NCBI GenBank assembly: GCA_934659445.1
Contig: CAKUHV010000048.1
Coordinates: 1 to 12,014, forward strand
Direction of reading: 5' to 3'
DNA from: an uncultured Oscillospiraceae bacterium
Lineage (GTDB): Bacteria > Bacillota > Clostridia > Oscillospirales > Oscillospiraceae
DNA: 12,014 bases
Part shown: piece by piece, positions 1 to 5,963 of the stretch
How positions within the stretch are numbered: the first letter of the stretch is position 1
Layout of the letters: the number at the start of each line of letters is the position of its first letter
Made by a program: the position numbers and the translations under genes
The notes under the pieces: generated by a model
Seen by the model: the letters and a program-made list of their open reading frames with translations, nothing else
Told to the model about the DNA's origin: nothing
Databases searched by the model: none

Positions 1-62
1 GGCGGCCCCCGCTCATTCCATTTCCATTCGTTTATTCGCTCACTTCCGCGGACCGTCCCGGC

Positions 63-1211
63 TCATTGCAGGGGCCGGCACAGCAGCTCCAGATGGTCGG
101 TCAGATCCTCCGCCCCGCGGTAGCGGTAGATCACCGCCCGTCTGCCCCGGCCCAGGGCCAGCATCTGGAAATGGGCGTCGCTCTCCCACAGCACGGCGAA
201 GTCCGTCCCGGGGCACTGGATCTCCCGCTGCTGCCACTGGATGTTCTGGATGCGCAGGTCCTCCATCTCCGCCATGGCGGCGGCCCGGGTCAGGAAGGGC
301 AGAGTGAGCCGTAGGGTCACGGTATCCAGTCCTGGGTGGTAAAAGCCGTTGACCGTGGACAGCCGGGGCTTCCCGTCCCCCGTCTCCTCCGGCTGAAATT
401 CGCTGTATCCGTCCTCCTCCGTCCTGGTCTGCACCGGGGCCAGCAGGGTGGCGGCAGTGCGGCGGAAGGTCCCCTCGTGGGAGGTGCAGTAGTAGGTGGT
501 CTCCAGTTCCACGATACAGGGGGCGGGACCCTCCCACACGGGCAGTTCCTGCCGCTCCAACCGCCAGCTGTTCACCAGCCCCAGCAGGGCCAGCAGGGTG
601 ATCACCGACAGGGCGGCATTTCTCACCGGGGCCGGCTTTCCCGCGGCGGGCGCCCTCCTCTCGGCTGCCGCCCGCCGCAGAGCGCGCAGGCGGCGGGTCC
701 GCTCGACCCCCTGCAGCGCCTCCAACACCGCCCAGATCAGGACAGTAGTAGGGATGGTCAACAGCAGCTTCAGAAATATCCACGAGTGGGAAGCCCCTAC
801 CGCCAGCAGCAGCGCCAGCAGCACGCCATAGGCAATGGCCCGCCGGATGTGATACTGCTTCAGCGCCGTATCCAGATCGCTCAGGGCCATGGCCCGGCTC
901 TCCCCATCGGAGTAGGGCTCCGGCGCCTGGGGGTCCTCCGTGCGGAACACATAGAATACGTCCCAGCCCCCCGCGTACTGCCACCCCGCCTGCTCATACA
1001 GCTGGCGGCGCAGCTCGCCGTCCGAATTTTTTCTCCGTCCGGAGGGGGCCAGGCGGAAGCGGACCTTTTTCTCCTCCCCCCGCTTAAACAGGCAGAAACC
1101 GGAACCCAGCTTGACCAGGGACAGGCCCCGGGCGGCGCAGTCCTCCAGCCATTGCTCCATGGCCGGAGCGTCTCCGGGCCGGACGGGGTCCATGCGGATG
1201 ATGTATTTCAT
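63..1211 (-). CDS. DUF2812-type membrane protein, partner of PadR regulator
   Basis: Predicted 382-residue membrane protein of unknown function. The first ~115 residues look like a DUF2812 domain (start MKYIIRMDP, then a W/F-rich stretch GWQYAGGWDVFYVFRTED near 76-93). Hydrophobic helices follow at about 124-141, 144-166 and 198-215, separated by an Arg-rich loop (~170-190) that should be cytoplasmic. The last ~165 residues are soluble, probably outside the membrane, with several Cys. I chose the ATG at 1211 rather than one 10 codons upstream: GGAGG lies 7 bases before it and it overlaps the padR stop as ATGA. PadR-DUF2812 pairs are common in Clostridia, where the regulator is thought to control the membrane partner; the substrate or signal is not known. 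Family assignment is from memory of the domain pattern, without a profile search. Confidence 0.75.
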   Translation of the reverse strand: MKYIIRMDPVRPGDAPAMEQWLEDCAARGLSLVKLGSGFCLFKRGEEKKVRFRLAPSGRRKNSDGELRRQLYEQAGWQYAGGWDVFYVFRTEDPQAPEPYSDGESRAMALSDLDTALKQYHIRRAIAYGVLLALLLAVGASHSWIFLKLLLTIPTTVLIWAVLEALQGVERTRRLRALRRAAAERRAPAAGKPAPVRNAALSVITLLALLGLVNSWRLERQELPVWEGPAPCIVELETTYYCTSHEGTFRRTAATLLAPVQTRTEEDGYSEFQPEETGDGKPRLSTVNGFYHPGLDTVTLRLTLPFLTRAAAMAEMEDLRIQNIQWQQREIQCPGTDFAVLWESDAHFQMLALGRGRRAVIYRYRGAEDLTDHLELLCRPLQ

Positions 1212-1525
1212 CGTTCTTCCTCCTTCGCGTCCCGGATGCACTGCTCCAGGCGGCGCAGCTCCCCCTCATAGACCTCCCGCCCGGCGGGGGTCAGGCGGTA
1301 GGTGCGTCTACGGCCCCCGGCGTCCTGCTCCGTCTCTTCGATCAGCTTTTCCTCCAGAAATTTGCCCAAGATGGTATACAGCGTGCCTGGACCCAGCTTC
1401 ACCCGGCCCTCCGTCCGCCCGGCCACCGCCGCGGCGATCTCTGTTCCGCATACGTCCCGCCGGGCCAGCACCATCAGCGTATAGAACATGGCCTCGGTCA
1501 GCGGCCCCCGCGCTCCTGCGCCCAC
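1208..1525 (-). CDS. PadR-family winged-helix transcriptional regulator
   Basis: A 105-residue DNA-binding regulator, the usual size for a minimal PadR protein of the subfamily with a single short C-terminal helix. Visible features are the helix-turn-helix (LTEAMFYTLMVLARRDVCGTEI, about 9-30, then GPGTLYTILGKFLEEKLIE near 45-63), where GPGTLY is the PadR recognition-helix signature, and the wing GGRRRTYRLTPAGREVY near 70-86. The C-terminal helix would form the dimer. The GTG at 1525 is preferred over the GTG at 1534 because GGAGG at 1534-1538 sits 8 bases upstream of it. The gene ends in a 4-base ATGA overlap with the DUF2812 gene, so it most likely represses this two-gene operon and itself. 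The ligand is unknown. Confidence 0.9.
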   Translation of the reverse strand: MGAGARGPLTEAMFYTLMVLARRDVCGTEIAAAVAGRTEGRVKLGPGTLYTILGKFLEEKLIEETEQDAGGRRRTYRLTPAGREVYEGELRRLEQCIRDAKEEER

Positions 1526-1544
1526 ACCGGCCACCTCCTTTTCT

Positions 1545-1576
1545 ATTATCGCGTCTCAATATCGTCTATCGATAAT
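1545..1576. promoter_or_regulatory. Candidate PadR operator (inverted repeat)
   Basis: ATTATCG (1545-1551) and CGATAAT (1570-1576) form an inverted repeat with an 18-base spacer. Inside it lie the perfect palindrome TATCGATA (1567-1574) and a further CAATATCG (1557-1564). The cluster of ATCG half-sites spans the -10 end and the expected start point of the padR promoter, where an autorepressor would bind. Binding by the adjacent PadR protein is inferred from position and symmetry only. Confidence 0.45.
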
Positions 1577-1602
1577 GTATCACCTTCTCAACATCCTGTC
1601 AA
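1574..1602 (-). promoter_or_regulatory. Promoter of the padR-DUF2812 operon
   Basis: On the minus strand a perfect TTGACA (1597-1602) is followed after exactly 17 bases by TACATT (1574-1579, 4 of 6 consensus bases), preceded by TG one base upstream (extended -10). A start near 1567 would give a leader of about 40 bases. The -35 begins only a few bases beyond the tail of the upstream gene's terminator. Confidence 0.7.
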
Positions 1603-1605
1603 GCA

Positions 1606-1635
1606 CAAAAGAAGCCGCCGTCCAAAGACGGCGGC
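1606..1635 (-). terminator. Intrinsic terminator after the AEC permease gene
   Basis: On the minus strand GCCGCCGTC (1627-1635) and GACGGCGGC (1614-1622) form a perfect 9-bp G+C-rich stem with a 4-base loop, followed by TTCTTTTG. It lies about 20 bases past the stop of the permease gene and insulates it from padR. On the plus strand there is no T tract, so it should work in one direction only. Confidence 0.85.
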
Positions 1636-1654
1636 CTCAAACTATCACAGTTCT

Positions 1655-2572
1655 TCATCCCACCACGGCGGCCCACAGGGGCAGGGTGACCATGGACAGC
1701 AGGGTGGTGAACACCACGCAGCGGGTGGCAAAGGGGGCGTCGCTGCCGTATTTGGCGGCAAAGATGGCGGCGGTGGCCCCGGCGGGCATCCCGGTCATCA
1801 GCACGCTCACGCCCAGAGGAGCCGTCTCCAGCCCCAGCAGCAGACCCAGGCCCAGGGCGGCGGCGGGCAGCAGGCCCAGCCGCAGCACACTGAACAGCAC
1901 GGTGTCCCGGCTGAAGATCGTCCGCAGGGGCACATCGGTGAGAATGGTCCCCACGATGAACATGCTCAGAGCGGAATTGCAGTTTCCGATATAGCGCACC
2001 GTCTCGGTGATGACCGCGGGCAGCCGGAGCTGGGTGACCATACAGAGGATGCCCAGATAGATGGCCACCAGACAGGGGTGGGTCAGCACATTTTTCAGCA
2101 CCTTTTTCTTATCCGTCCCCTCCCCGGCCACAAAGTAGGAGGTTCCCATGGACCACATGACGATGCGCATGGGAATCAGGAAGATGGAGGTGTACAGCAC
2201 CCCCACCTGATCGTAGATCCCCTCGGCGATGGGGTTGCCCAGAAAGCCGCTCATGGGGACGATGGTGCAGTATTGCAGCACCTTCTTCCGCTGGGGATCG
2301 TAGCGGTTGAACAGGAAGCGGTTCAGCAGCAGACACAGCGCCTGCATCAGCACCGCGCTGAGCAGCAGCAGGCTGCACGAGCGCAGGATGTCCATGTTGA
2401 ACTGGATCAGGCAGGACTTAAAGATGTTGCAGGGGATGACGATGTTGATGCACAGGTCGGACAGGCACCGCTTGCCCGCCTCGTCGATCACACCCCGCTT
2501 TTTCAGCACGGCTCCCGTCAGCATCAGGGCAAACAGCGTCAGCTGAAGGCTGCCCAGCTCCACGATACTCAT
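1655..2572 (-). CDS. AEC (auxin efflux carrier) family permease
   Basis: A 305-residue, very hydrophobic protein with about 8-10 membrane helices, the normal size for bacterial AEC transporters. Family features are the motif INIVIPCNIF near 42-51 in the N-terminal half, MSGFLGNPIAEGIYD near 107-121, and MPAGATAAIFAAKYGSD near 262-278, the last two matching the Asn/Pro-containing discontinuous helices of the bile-acid/AEC fold. Members export or exchange small carboxylates or amino-acid-like anions; the substrate cannot be read from the sequence. GGAGGAG lies 8 bases before the ATG. The gene is transcribed divergently from the aromatic operon, which leaves open, but does not show, a link to aromatic acids. 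It has its own promoter and terminator. Confidence 0.88.
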   Translation of the reverse strand: MSIVELGSLQLTLFALMLTGAVLKKRGVIDEAGKRCLSDLCINIVIPCNIFKSCLIQFNMDILRSCSLLLLSAVLMQALCLLLNRFLFNRYDPQRKKVLQYCTIVPMSGFLGNPIAEGIYDQVGVLYTSIFLIPMRIVMWSMGTSYFVAGEGTDKKKVLKNVLTHPCLVAIYLGILCMVTQLRLPAVITETVRYIGNCNSALSMFIVGTILTDVPLRTIFSRDTVLFSVLRLGLLPAAALGLGLLLGLETAPLGVSVLMTGMPAGATAAIFAAKYGSDAPFATRCVVFTTLLSMVTLPLWAAVVG

Positions 2573-2617
2573 GGTGTTCTCTCCTCCCGCCCCGGGGGGC
2601 TCTCAGATCTCTGTCTC

Positions 2618-2646
2618 AGTATAATTCAACGCTTTACATTTGTAAA
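2618..2646 (-). promoter_or_regulatory. Promoter of the AEC permease gene
   Basis: Minus strand TTTACA (2641-2646), 17-base spacer, TATACT (2618-2623): five of six consensus bases in each box. A start near 2611 leaves a leader of about 40 bases with GGAGGAG before the ATG. Confidence 0.75.
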
Positions 2647-2655
2647 ACTGTAAAA
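2633..2655. promoter_or_regulatory. Inverted/direct repeat over the AEC promoter -35 box
   Basis: TTTACA (2633-2638) and TGTAAA (2641-2646) are an inverted repeat with a 2-base gap, and a second TGTAAAA (2649-2655) repeats the right half in direct orientation. The group covers the -35 box of the permease promoter. The symmetry and position suggest a repressor or activator site; the protein is unknown. A+T-rich promoter sequence can produce such repeats by chance. Confidence 0.3.
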
Positions 2656-2775
2656 TTCACGTAGCGGTACAGGAAATGTTTGTGAACATCCCTGCCGCCC
2701 GGCGGCCCTCCCGCCCGGTGTCACATCCACCATGGACCGGAGGAATATTTTCTTCTGTTTTGTGCGAATTTTCAG

Positions 2776-2804
2776 TTGACAACAGGCCGGGAAGTTTTTA
2801 TACT
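2776..2804 (+). promoter_or_regulatory. aroFp: Promoter of the aromatic amino acid operon
   Basis: Perfect TTGACA (2776-2781), 17-base spacer, TATACT (2799-2804; 5 of 6). The expected transcription start is around 2810-2812, giving a leader RNA of about 260 bases before aroF. No other convincing promoter was seen between the genes downstream, so the operon probably depends on this one. Confidence 0.85.
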
Positions 2805-2840
2805 TTAGCCAACAACAGTTTAGCGACGGAGAGATACACC

Positions 2841-2894
2841 ATGATGGACCGCTTCTTTTTTGCATCCTATTATTACTTTACTGTGTCCGCATAG
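2841..2894 (+). CDS. Phe/Tyr leader peptide (attenuator)
   Basis: A 17-codon reading frame, MMDRFFFASYYYFTVSA, with GGAGAG (2828-2833) 7 bases before the first ATG. Seven of 17 residues are Phe or Tyr in two runs (FFF at 5-7, YYYF at 10-13), and there is no Trp. This resembles the E. coli pheA leader in design. It begins about 30 bases after the predicted transcription start and is followed by a strong terminator and the aromatic operon. The peptide itself is probably inert: translation speed through the aromatic codons, which depends on charged tRNA-Phe and tRNA-Tyr, is the signal. Codons are mostly TTT and TAT, although downstream genes prefer TTC and TAC, which fits selection on RNA pairing or on slow decoding. 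Too short for most gene callers. Confidence 0.88.
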   Translation: MMDRFFFASYYYFTVSA

Positions 2895-2923
2895 TAAGGC
2901 TGATTTGTGGTGCAAAAAGAAGC
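2851..2923 (+). promoter_or_regulatory. Leader RNA stem pairing the Phe codons with a downstream site
   Basis: GCTTCTTTTTTGCA (2851-2864, the Arg-Phe-Phe-Phe-Ala codons) is complementary to TGCAAAAAGAAGC (2911-2923) over 13 base pairs with a single bulged T, plus a possible T-G and C-G pair inside. It would enclose the antiterminator arm (2881-2892) in its loop, so it probably acts as the protector, or anti-antiterminator, stem that a ribosome on the Phe codons opens. Within the loop, TTTACT (2877-2882) can also pair with AGTAAG (2893-2898). Function is inferred from complementarity. Confidence 0.65.
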
Positions 2924-2952
2924 TCGGTAAGAGAGTGTTTCATGCGGCACAG
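2881..2952 (+). promoter_or_regulatory. Antiterminator of the aromatic operon leader
   Basis: CTGTGTCCGCAT (2881-2892, the last leader codons up to the first base of the stop) pairs with ATGCGGCACAG (2942-2952), the 5' arm of the terminator: 11 base pairs with one bulged T. The left arm is nearly a copy of the terminator's own 3' arm, so the two structures exclude each other. A ribosome finishing at the stop codon (2892-2894) would cover the left arm and let the terminator form; one stalled at Phe 5-7 or the first Tyr would leave it free. Confidence 0.75.
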
Positions 2953-2974
2953 GTTGGTCCTGTGCCGCATTTTT
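2942..2974 (+). terminator. Attenuator terminator upstream of aroF
   Basis: ATGCGGCACAGG (2942-2953), loop TTGGT, CCTGTGCCGCAT (2959-2970): a perfect 12-bp stem, followed directly by TTTT and then CATTT. It lies 48 bases after the leader stop and about 100 bases before aroF, in the sense direction of the operon, so it would end transcription before the first structural gene unless the antiterminator forms. Confidence 0.92.
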
Positions 2975-3008
2975 CATTTCCCCCGCCATTTCCCGTCTCT
3001 TTCCGCAC

Positions 3009-3025
3009 CCCCGCCCCGGGCGGGG
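3009..3025 (+). other. G+C-only hairpin in the aroF 5' untranslated region
   Basis: CCCCGCC (3009-3015) and GGCGGGG (3019-3025) form a 7-bp all-G/C stem with a 3-base loop. No T tract follows, so it is not a terminator. It lies between the attenuator and the aroF ribosome binding site (GGAGGG, 3061-3066), which it does not hide. It could protect the 5' end of a processed message or be incidental. Confidence 0.4.
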
Positions 3026-3073
3026 ATCACCCCGAAAAGAACTGAGCCAAAACAGAAAACGGAGGGCAAACTT

Positions 3074-4075
3074 ATGATCGTCGTATTAAAGCACGGAGTT
3101 GCACCGGACAAGCAGGCGCAGCTGATGGACTGGCTGAAGGGCCAGGGGCTGAACATCCACGTCTCCCAGGGCGTTTATCAGACGGTGCTGGGTCTGGTGG
3201 GCGACACCAGCCGGGTGGATATGGATCTGATCGGCAGTCTGGGCATCGTGGACTCCGTCACCCGGGTGACCGAGCCCTTCAAGTGCTGCAACCGCAAGTT
3301 CCACCCCGACGACACCGTAGTAGAGGTGGGCGACGTGAAGATCGGCCACGGAAACTTCTGCATGATCGCCGGCCCCTGCTCTGTGGAGACCGAGGAACAG
3401 ATCGTAGCCGTGGCCAAGGCGGTCAAGGCCTCCGGCGCCAATATGCTGCGGGGCGGCGCCTTCAAACCCCGCACCTCCCCCTACGACTTTCAGGGGCTGA
3501 AGGCCGAGGGCATCGAGCTTTTGAAGATCGCCCGGCAGGAGACCGGCCTGCCCATCGTCACCGAGATCATGGGCGTGGAGCATCTGCCCCTGTTCGAGGA
3601 TGTGGATCTGATCCAGGTGGGCGCCCGGAACATGCAGAACTTCGACCTGCTGAAGGAGCTGGGCCGTCTGCGCAAGCCCATCCTGCTCAAGCGCGGTCTG
3701 GCCAGTACCCTGAAGGAGCTGCTGATGAGCGCCGAGTACATCATGGCCGGGGGCAACGAGCAGGTGGTGCTGTGCGAGCGGGGCATCCGCACCTTTGACG
3801 ACTACACCCGGAACACTCTGGATCTGGCCGCGGTGCCCATGCTGCGGAAGCTGACCCACCTGCCCATCATCGTGGACCCCAGCCACGCCACCGGCATCGC
3901 CCGGCTGGTGCCCCCCATGGCCCTGTCCGCCGCCGCCTGCGGGGCGGACGGCCTGATCATCGAGGTGCACAACGACCCCATCCACGCCCTGTGCGACGGG
4001 GCCCAGTCCTTGCGGCCGGAGGAGTATGACGCTCTGGCCAAGAAGGTGCGCAGAGTGCGGGAGGCGATCCAATGA
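3074..4075 (+). CDS. aroF: 3-deoxy-7-phosphoheptulonate (DAHP) synthase, type I-beta
   Basis: Catalyses the first shikimate step, phosphoenolpyruvate plus erythrose-4-phosphate to DAHP. The 333 residues have an N-terminal ferredoxin-like regulatory domain (about 1-66) and a C-terminal TIM barrel (~90-333), as in the Thermotoga maritima enzyme, where the small domain mediates inhibition by Tyr and Phe. Visible motifs are GPCSVE (100-105), RGGAFKPRTSPY (126-137), GARNMQNFDLLKE (183-195), LLKRG (204-208), CERGIRTFD (234-242) and DPSHATG (268-274). Predicted metal ligands are C102, H271, E297 and D308. The ATG at 3074 has GGAGGG 7 bases upstream and matches the family start; the frame is open further upstream through the terminator but has no support there. 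No chorismate mutase domain is fused. First gene after the attenuator. Confidence 0.96.
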   Translation: MIVVLKHGVAPDKQAQLMDWLKGQGLNIHVSQGVYQTVLGLVGDTSRVDMDLIGSLGIVDSVTRVTEPFKCCNRKFHPDDTVVEVGDVKIGHGNFCMIAGPCSVETEEQIVAVAKAVKASGANMLRGGAFKPRTSPYDFQGLKAEGIELLKIARQETGLPIVTEIMGVEHLPLFEDVDLIQVGARNMQNFDLLKELGRLRKPILLKRGLASTLKELLMSAEYIMAGGNEQVVLCERGIRTFDDYTRNTLDLAAVPMLRKLTHLPIIVDPSHATGIARLVPPMALSAAACGADGLIIEVHNDPIHALCDGAQSLRPEEYDALAKKVRRVREAIQ

Positions 4076-4905
4076 CCGTCGGTATTGTCGGTCTGGGGCT
4101 GATCGGCGGCTCCTTCGCCAAGGCGTATCACGAGGCGGGCTGGCGGGTGCTGGCCCGGGACGCCGATCAGAACACTCTGGACTTTGCAAAGCTCAGCGGC
4201 GCGGTGGACAGCGAGCTGACGGACGACAAGCTGCCCGCCTGCGACCTGATCCTGCTGGCGGCCTACCCCGCCGCCTCCATCTCTTATTTTAAGGAGAAGG
4301 CCCACCTTATGGGCGGCCATCCCGTGGTCATCGACTGCTGCGGCACCAAGCGGGTGGTGTGCACCGCCTGCTTCCCTGTGGCCCGTGAAAACGGCGTCAC
4401 CTTCCTGGGGGGCCACCCCATGGCGGGCACCCACAACTCCGGCTTCAAATACGCCAGGGCCAATCTGTTCCACAGCGCCCCCATGGTGCTGGTGCCCATG
4501 GATCGGGACGACATCGCCCTGCTGGGCCGGGCGAAGGAGCTGCTGGCCCCCGCGGGCTTCGGGCGCTTCTCCGTCACCTCCGCCCGGGAGCACGACGAAA
4601 TGATCGCCTTTACCTCTCAGATGGCCCACATCGTCTCCAACGGCTACATCAAAAGTCCCACCGCCGGGGCCCACAAGGGCTTCTCCGCGGGCAGCTACAA
4701 GGACATGACCCGGGTGGCCTGGCTGGCGCCCCAGATGTGGGCGGAGCTCTTCCTGGAAAACAAGGACTTCCTGCTGAAGGAGCTGGACTTCTTTATGGCC
4801 AGTATGCAGCAGTATCGGGACGCCCTGGCGGCAGACGATCAGCAGGAGCTGGTGCGGCTGCTGGACGAGGGCAGAAAACGAAAGGCGGAGGTTGACGGAC
4901 GATGA
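4072..4905 (+). CDS. tyrA: Prephenate dehydrogenase
   Basis: Oxidative decarboxylation of prephenate to 4-hydroxyphenylpyruvate, committing flux to Tyr. The 277-residue protein starts with a Rossmann nucleotide-binding site, VGIVGLGLIGGSFA (3-16), with R29-D30 at the end of the second strand. The family substrate motif GGHPMAGTHNSGF lies at 113-125 (H115 being the expected catalytic His), and SQMAHIVSN at 182-190 carries the second conserved His (H186). The C-terminal half is the helical dimer domain. No C-terminal ACT domain and no chorismate mutase domain are present, so feedback control by Tyr through ACT is absent and the mutase activity must come from PheA. GGGAGG lies 7 bases before the ATG, which overlaps the aroF stop as ATGA. 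Confidence 0.94.
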   Translation: MTVGIVGLGLIGGSFAKAYHEAGWRVLARDADQNTLDFAKLSGAVDSELTDDKLPACDLILLAAYPAASISYFKEKAHLMGGHPVVIDCCGTKRVVCTACFPVARENGVTFLGGHPMAGTHNSGFKYARANLFHSAPMVLVPMDRDDIALLGRAKELLAPAGFGRFSVTSAREHDEMIAFTSQMAHIVSNGYIKSPTAGAHKGFSAGSYKDMTRVAWLAPQMWAELFLENKDFLLKELDFFMASMQQYRDALAADDQQELVRLLDEGRKRKAEVDGR

Positions 4906-5963
4906 CTACCATCCATGTTGCGGCATCCCGGGAATACGACATTGAGATCGGACGGGGCCTGCTGGATCAGGCCGGGGAGCACATCGCCCAGGTCACCGGA
5001 GCGGGGCACACCGCCGCCGTGATCTCCGACACCAATGTGCTGCCCCTGTATGGCCAGCGTCTGTGCAGCAGTCTGGAGCAGGCGGGCTTCCGGGTGATCT
5101 CCTGGGCCTTCCCCGCCGGGGAGGCCAGCAAGAACCTGATCACTTATGGACAGCTGCTCCACTTTTTAGGGGAGAACCACATGACCCGCAGCGACATCAT
5201 CGTGGCCCTGGGCGGCGGCGTCACCGGGGACATGGCGGGCTTTGCCGCCGCCACCTATCAGCGGGGCATCCCCTTCATTCAGGTGCCCACCACCCTGCTG
5301 GCGGCGGTGGACTCCTCTGTGGGGGGCAAAACCGCCATTGACCTGGACACGGGTAAGAACCAGGCCGGGTGCTTCTATCAGCCCTGGCTGGTGCTGTGCG
5401 ACCCCGACACCCTGACTACTCTGCCCGAGCGGGAGTATCGCTGCGGCTGCGGAGAGATCATCAAGTACAGCGTGCTCTTCGACGCCGACTTTTTTGAGGA
5501 GCTTTGGAACACCCCTGTCAAGGACCAGGTGGAGCACGTGATCTCCACCTGCGTCACCCTGAAGCGCCGGGCGGTGATGGAGGACGAGTTCGACACCGGC
5601 GAGCGGCGCAAGCTGAATCTGGGCCACTCCTTCGGCCACGCGGTGGAGGCGTGCAGCGACTTCTCCATCCCCCACGGCTGTGCCGTGGCCATCGGCATGG
5701 CCATCATCACCCGGGCGGCGGTGAAGCGGGGCCTGTGCAGCCGGGAGACTCTGGACCTCCTGCTGGCCATTCTGGAGCAATACGACCTGCCCACCCAGAC
5801 GGAGTATCACACGGAGGAGCTCTACCGCGCCGCCCTGTCCGACAAGAAGATCGCCGGCGGCAAGATGCACCTGATCGTCCCCCGCCAGATCGGCCGGTGC
5901 GACATCGTGTCCATTCCGGAGGGGGAGATCCCCGACTGGCTGCGGGACGGGGGCGTCCAATGA
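4902..5963 (+). CDS. aroB: 3-dehydroquinate synthase
   Basis: Converts DAHP to 3-dehydroquinate, step 2 of the pathway, using NAD and a divalent metal. At 353 residues it is of normal length. It shows the NAD-binding GGGVTGDMAGF (104-114), the VPTTLLAAVDSSVGGKTAID region (128-147) and the three expected metal ligands E185 (in GCGEIIKYS), H242 (NLGHSFGH) and H258 (PHG). The C-terminal DKKIAGGKMHLIVPRQIG (314-331) is also typical. GGAGG lies 10 bases upstream of the ATG, which overlaps the tyrA stop by four bases (ATGA). Confidence 0.97.
   Translation: MTTIHVAASREYDIEIGRGLLDQAGEHIAQVTGAGHTAAVISDTNVLPLYGQRLCSSLEQAGFRVISWAFPAGEASKNLITYGQLLHFLGENHMTRSDIIVALGGGVTGDMAGFAAATYQRGIPFIQVPTTLLAAVDSSVGGKTAIDLDTGKNQAGCFYQPWLVLCDPDTLTTLPEREYRCGCGEIIKYSVLFDADFFEELWNTPVKDQVEHVISTCVTLKRRAVMEDEFDTGERRKLNLGHSFGHAVEACSDFSIPHGCAVAIGMAIITRAAVKRGLCSRETLDLLLAILEQYDLPTQTEYHTEELYRAALSDKKIAGGKMHLIVPRQIGRCDIVSIPEGEIPDWLRDGGVQ

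Noticed and set aside
1..62. Terminator or next gene start downstream of the DUF2812 gene
   Set aside because: No stem followed by a T tract on the minus strand, and too little sequence to judge the few ATG triplets near the edge.
40..1271. Overlapping frames on both strands across the DUF2812 gene
   Set aside because: Their compositions are Pro/Arg/Gly-rich shadows; only the frame ending at 63 has coherent membrane helices, a ribosome binding site and an operon partner.
2633..2655. TyrR box (TGTAAA-N6-TTTACA)
   Set aside because: The half-sites are in the opposite order with a 2-base gap (TTTACA-N2-TGTAAA), they lie on the permease promoter, and TyrR is a proteobacterial regulator.
2694..2706. 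GCCGCC-C-GGCGGC palindrome between the divergent promoters as a terminator or operator
   Set aside because: No T tract on either side, and short G/C palindromes are common in this base composition.
2626..2865. A 79-codon minus-strand frame across the divergent promoter region
   Set aside because: It covers both promoters and the leader start, lacks a ribosome binding site and has no recognisable features.
2895..3073. T-box riboswitch in the aroF leader
   Set aside because: No T-box core (AGGGTGGNACCGCG-like) and no specifier hairpin are visible; the leader frame and competing hairpins explain the region better.
2942..3073. Longer aroF start reading through the terminator (frame open from 2942)
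   Set aside because: That ATG lies in the 5' arm of the terminator, has no ribosome binding site, and the extra residues do not fit the family; 3074 has GGAGGG at ideal spacing.
5163..5170. Programmed frameshift site at TTTTTAGG inside aroB (and similar in aroC)
   Set aside because: The bases before it do not form a proper X XXY YYZ heptamer, the zero frame encodes the full conserved protein, and no product in the other frame is plausible.
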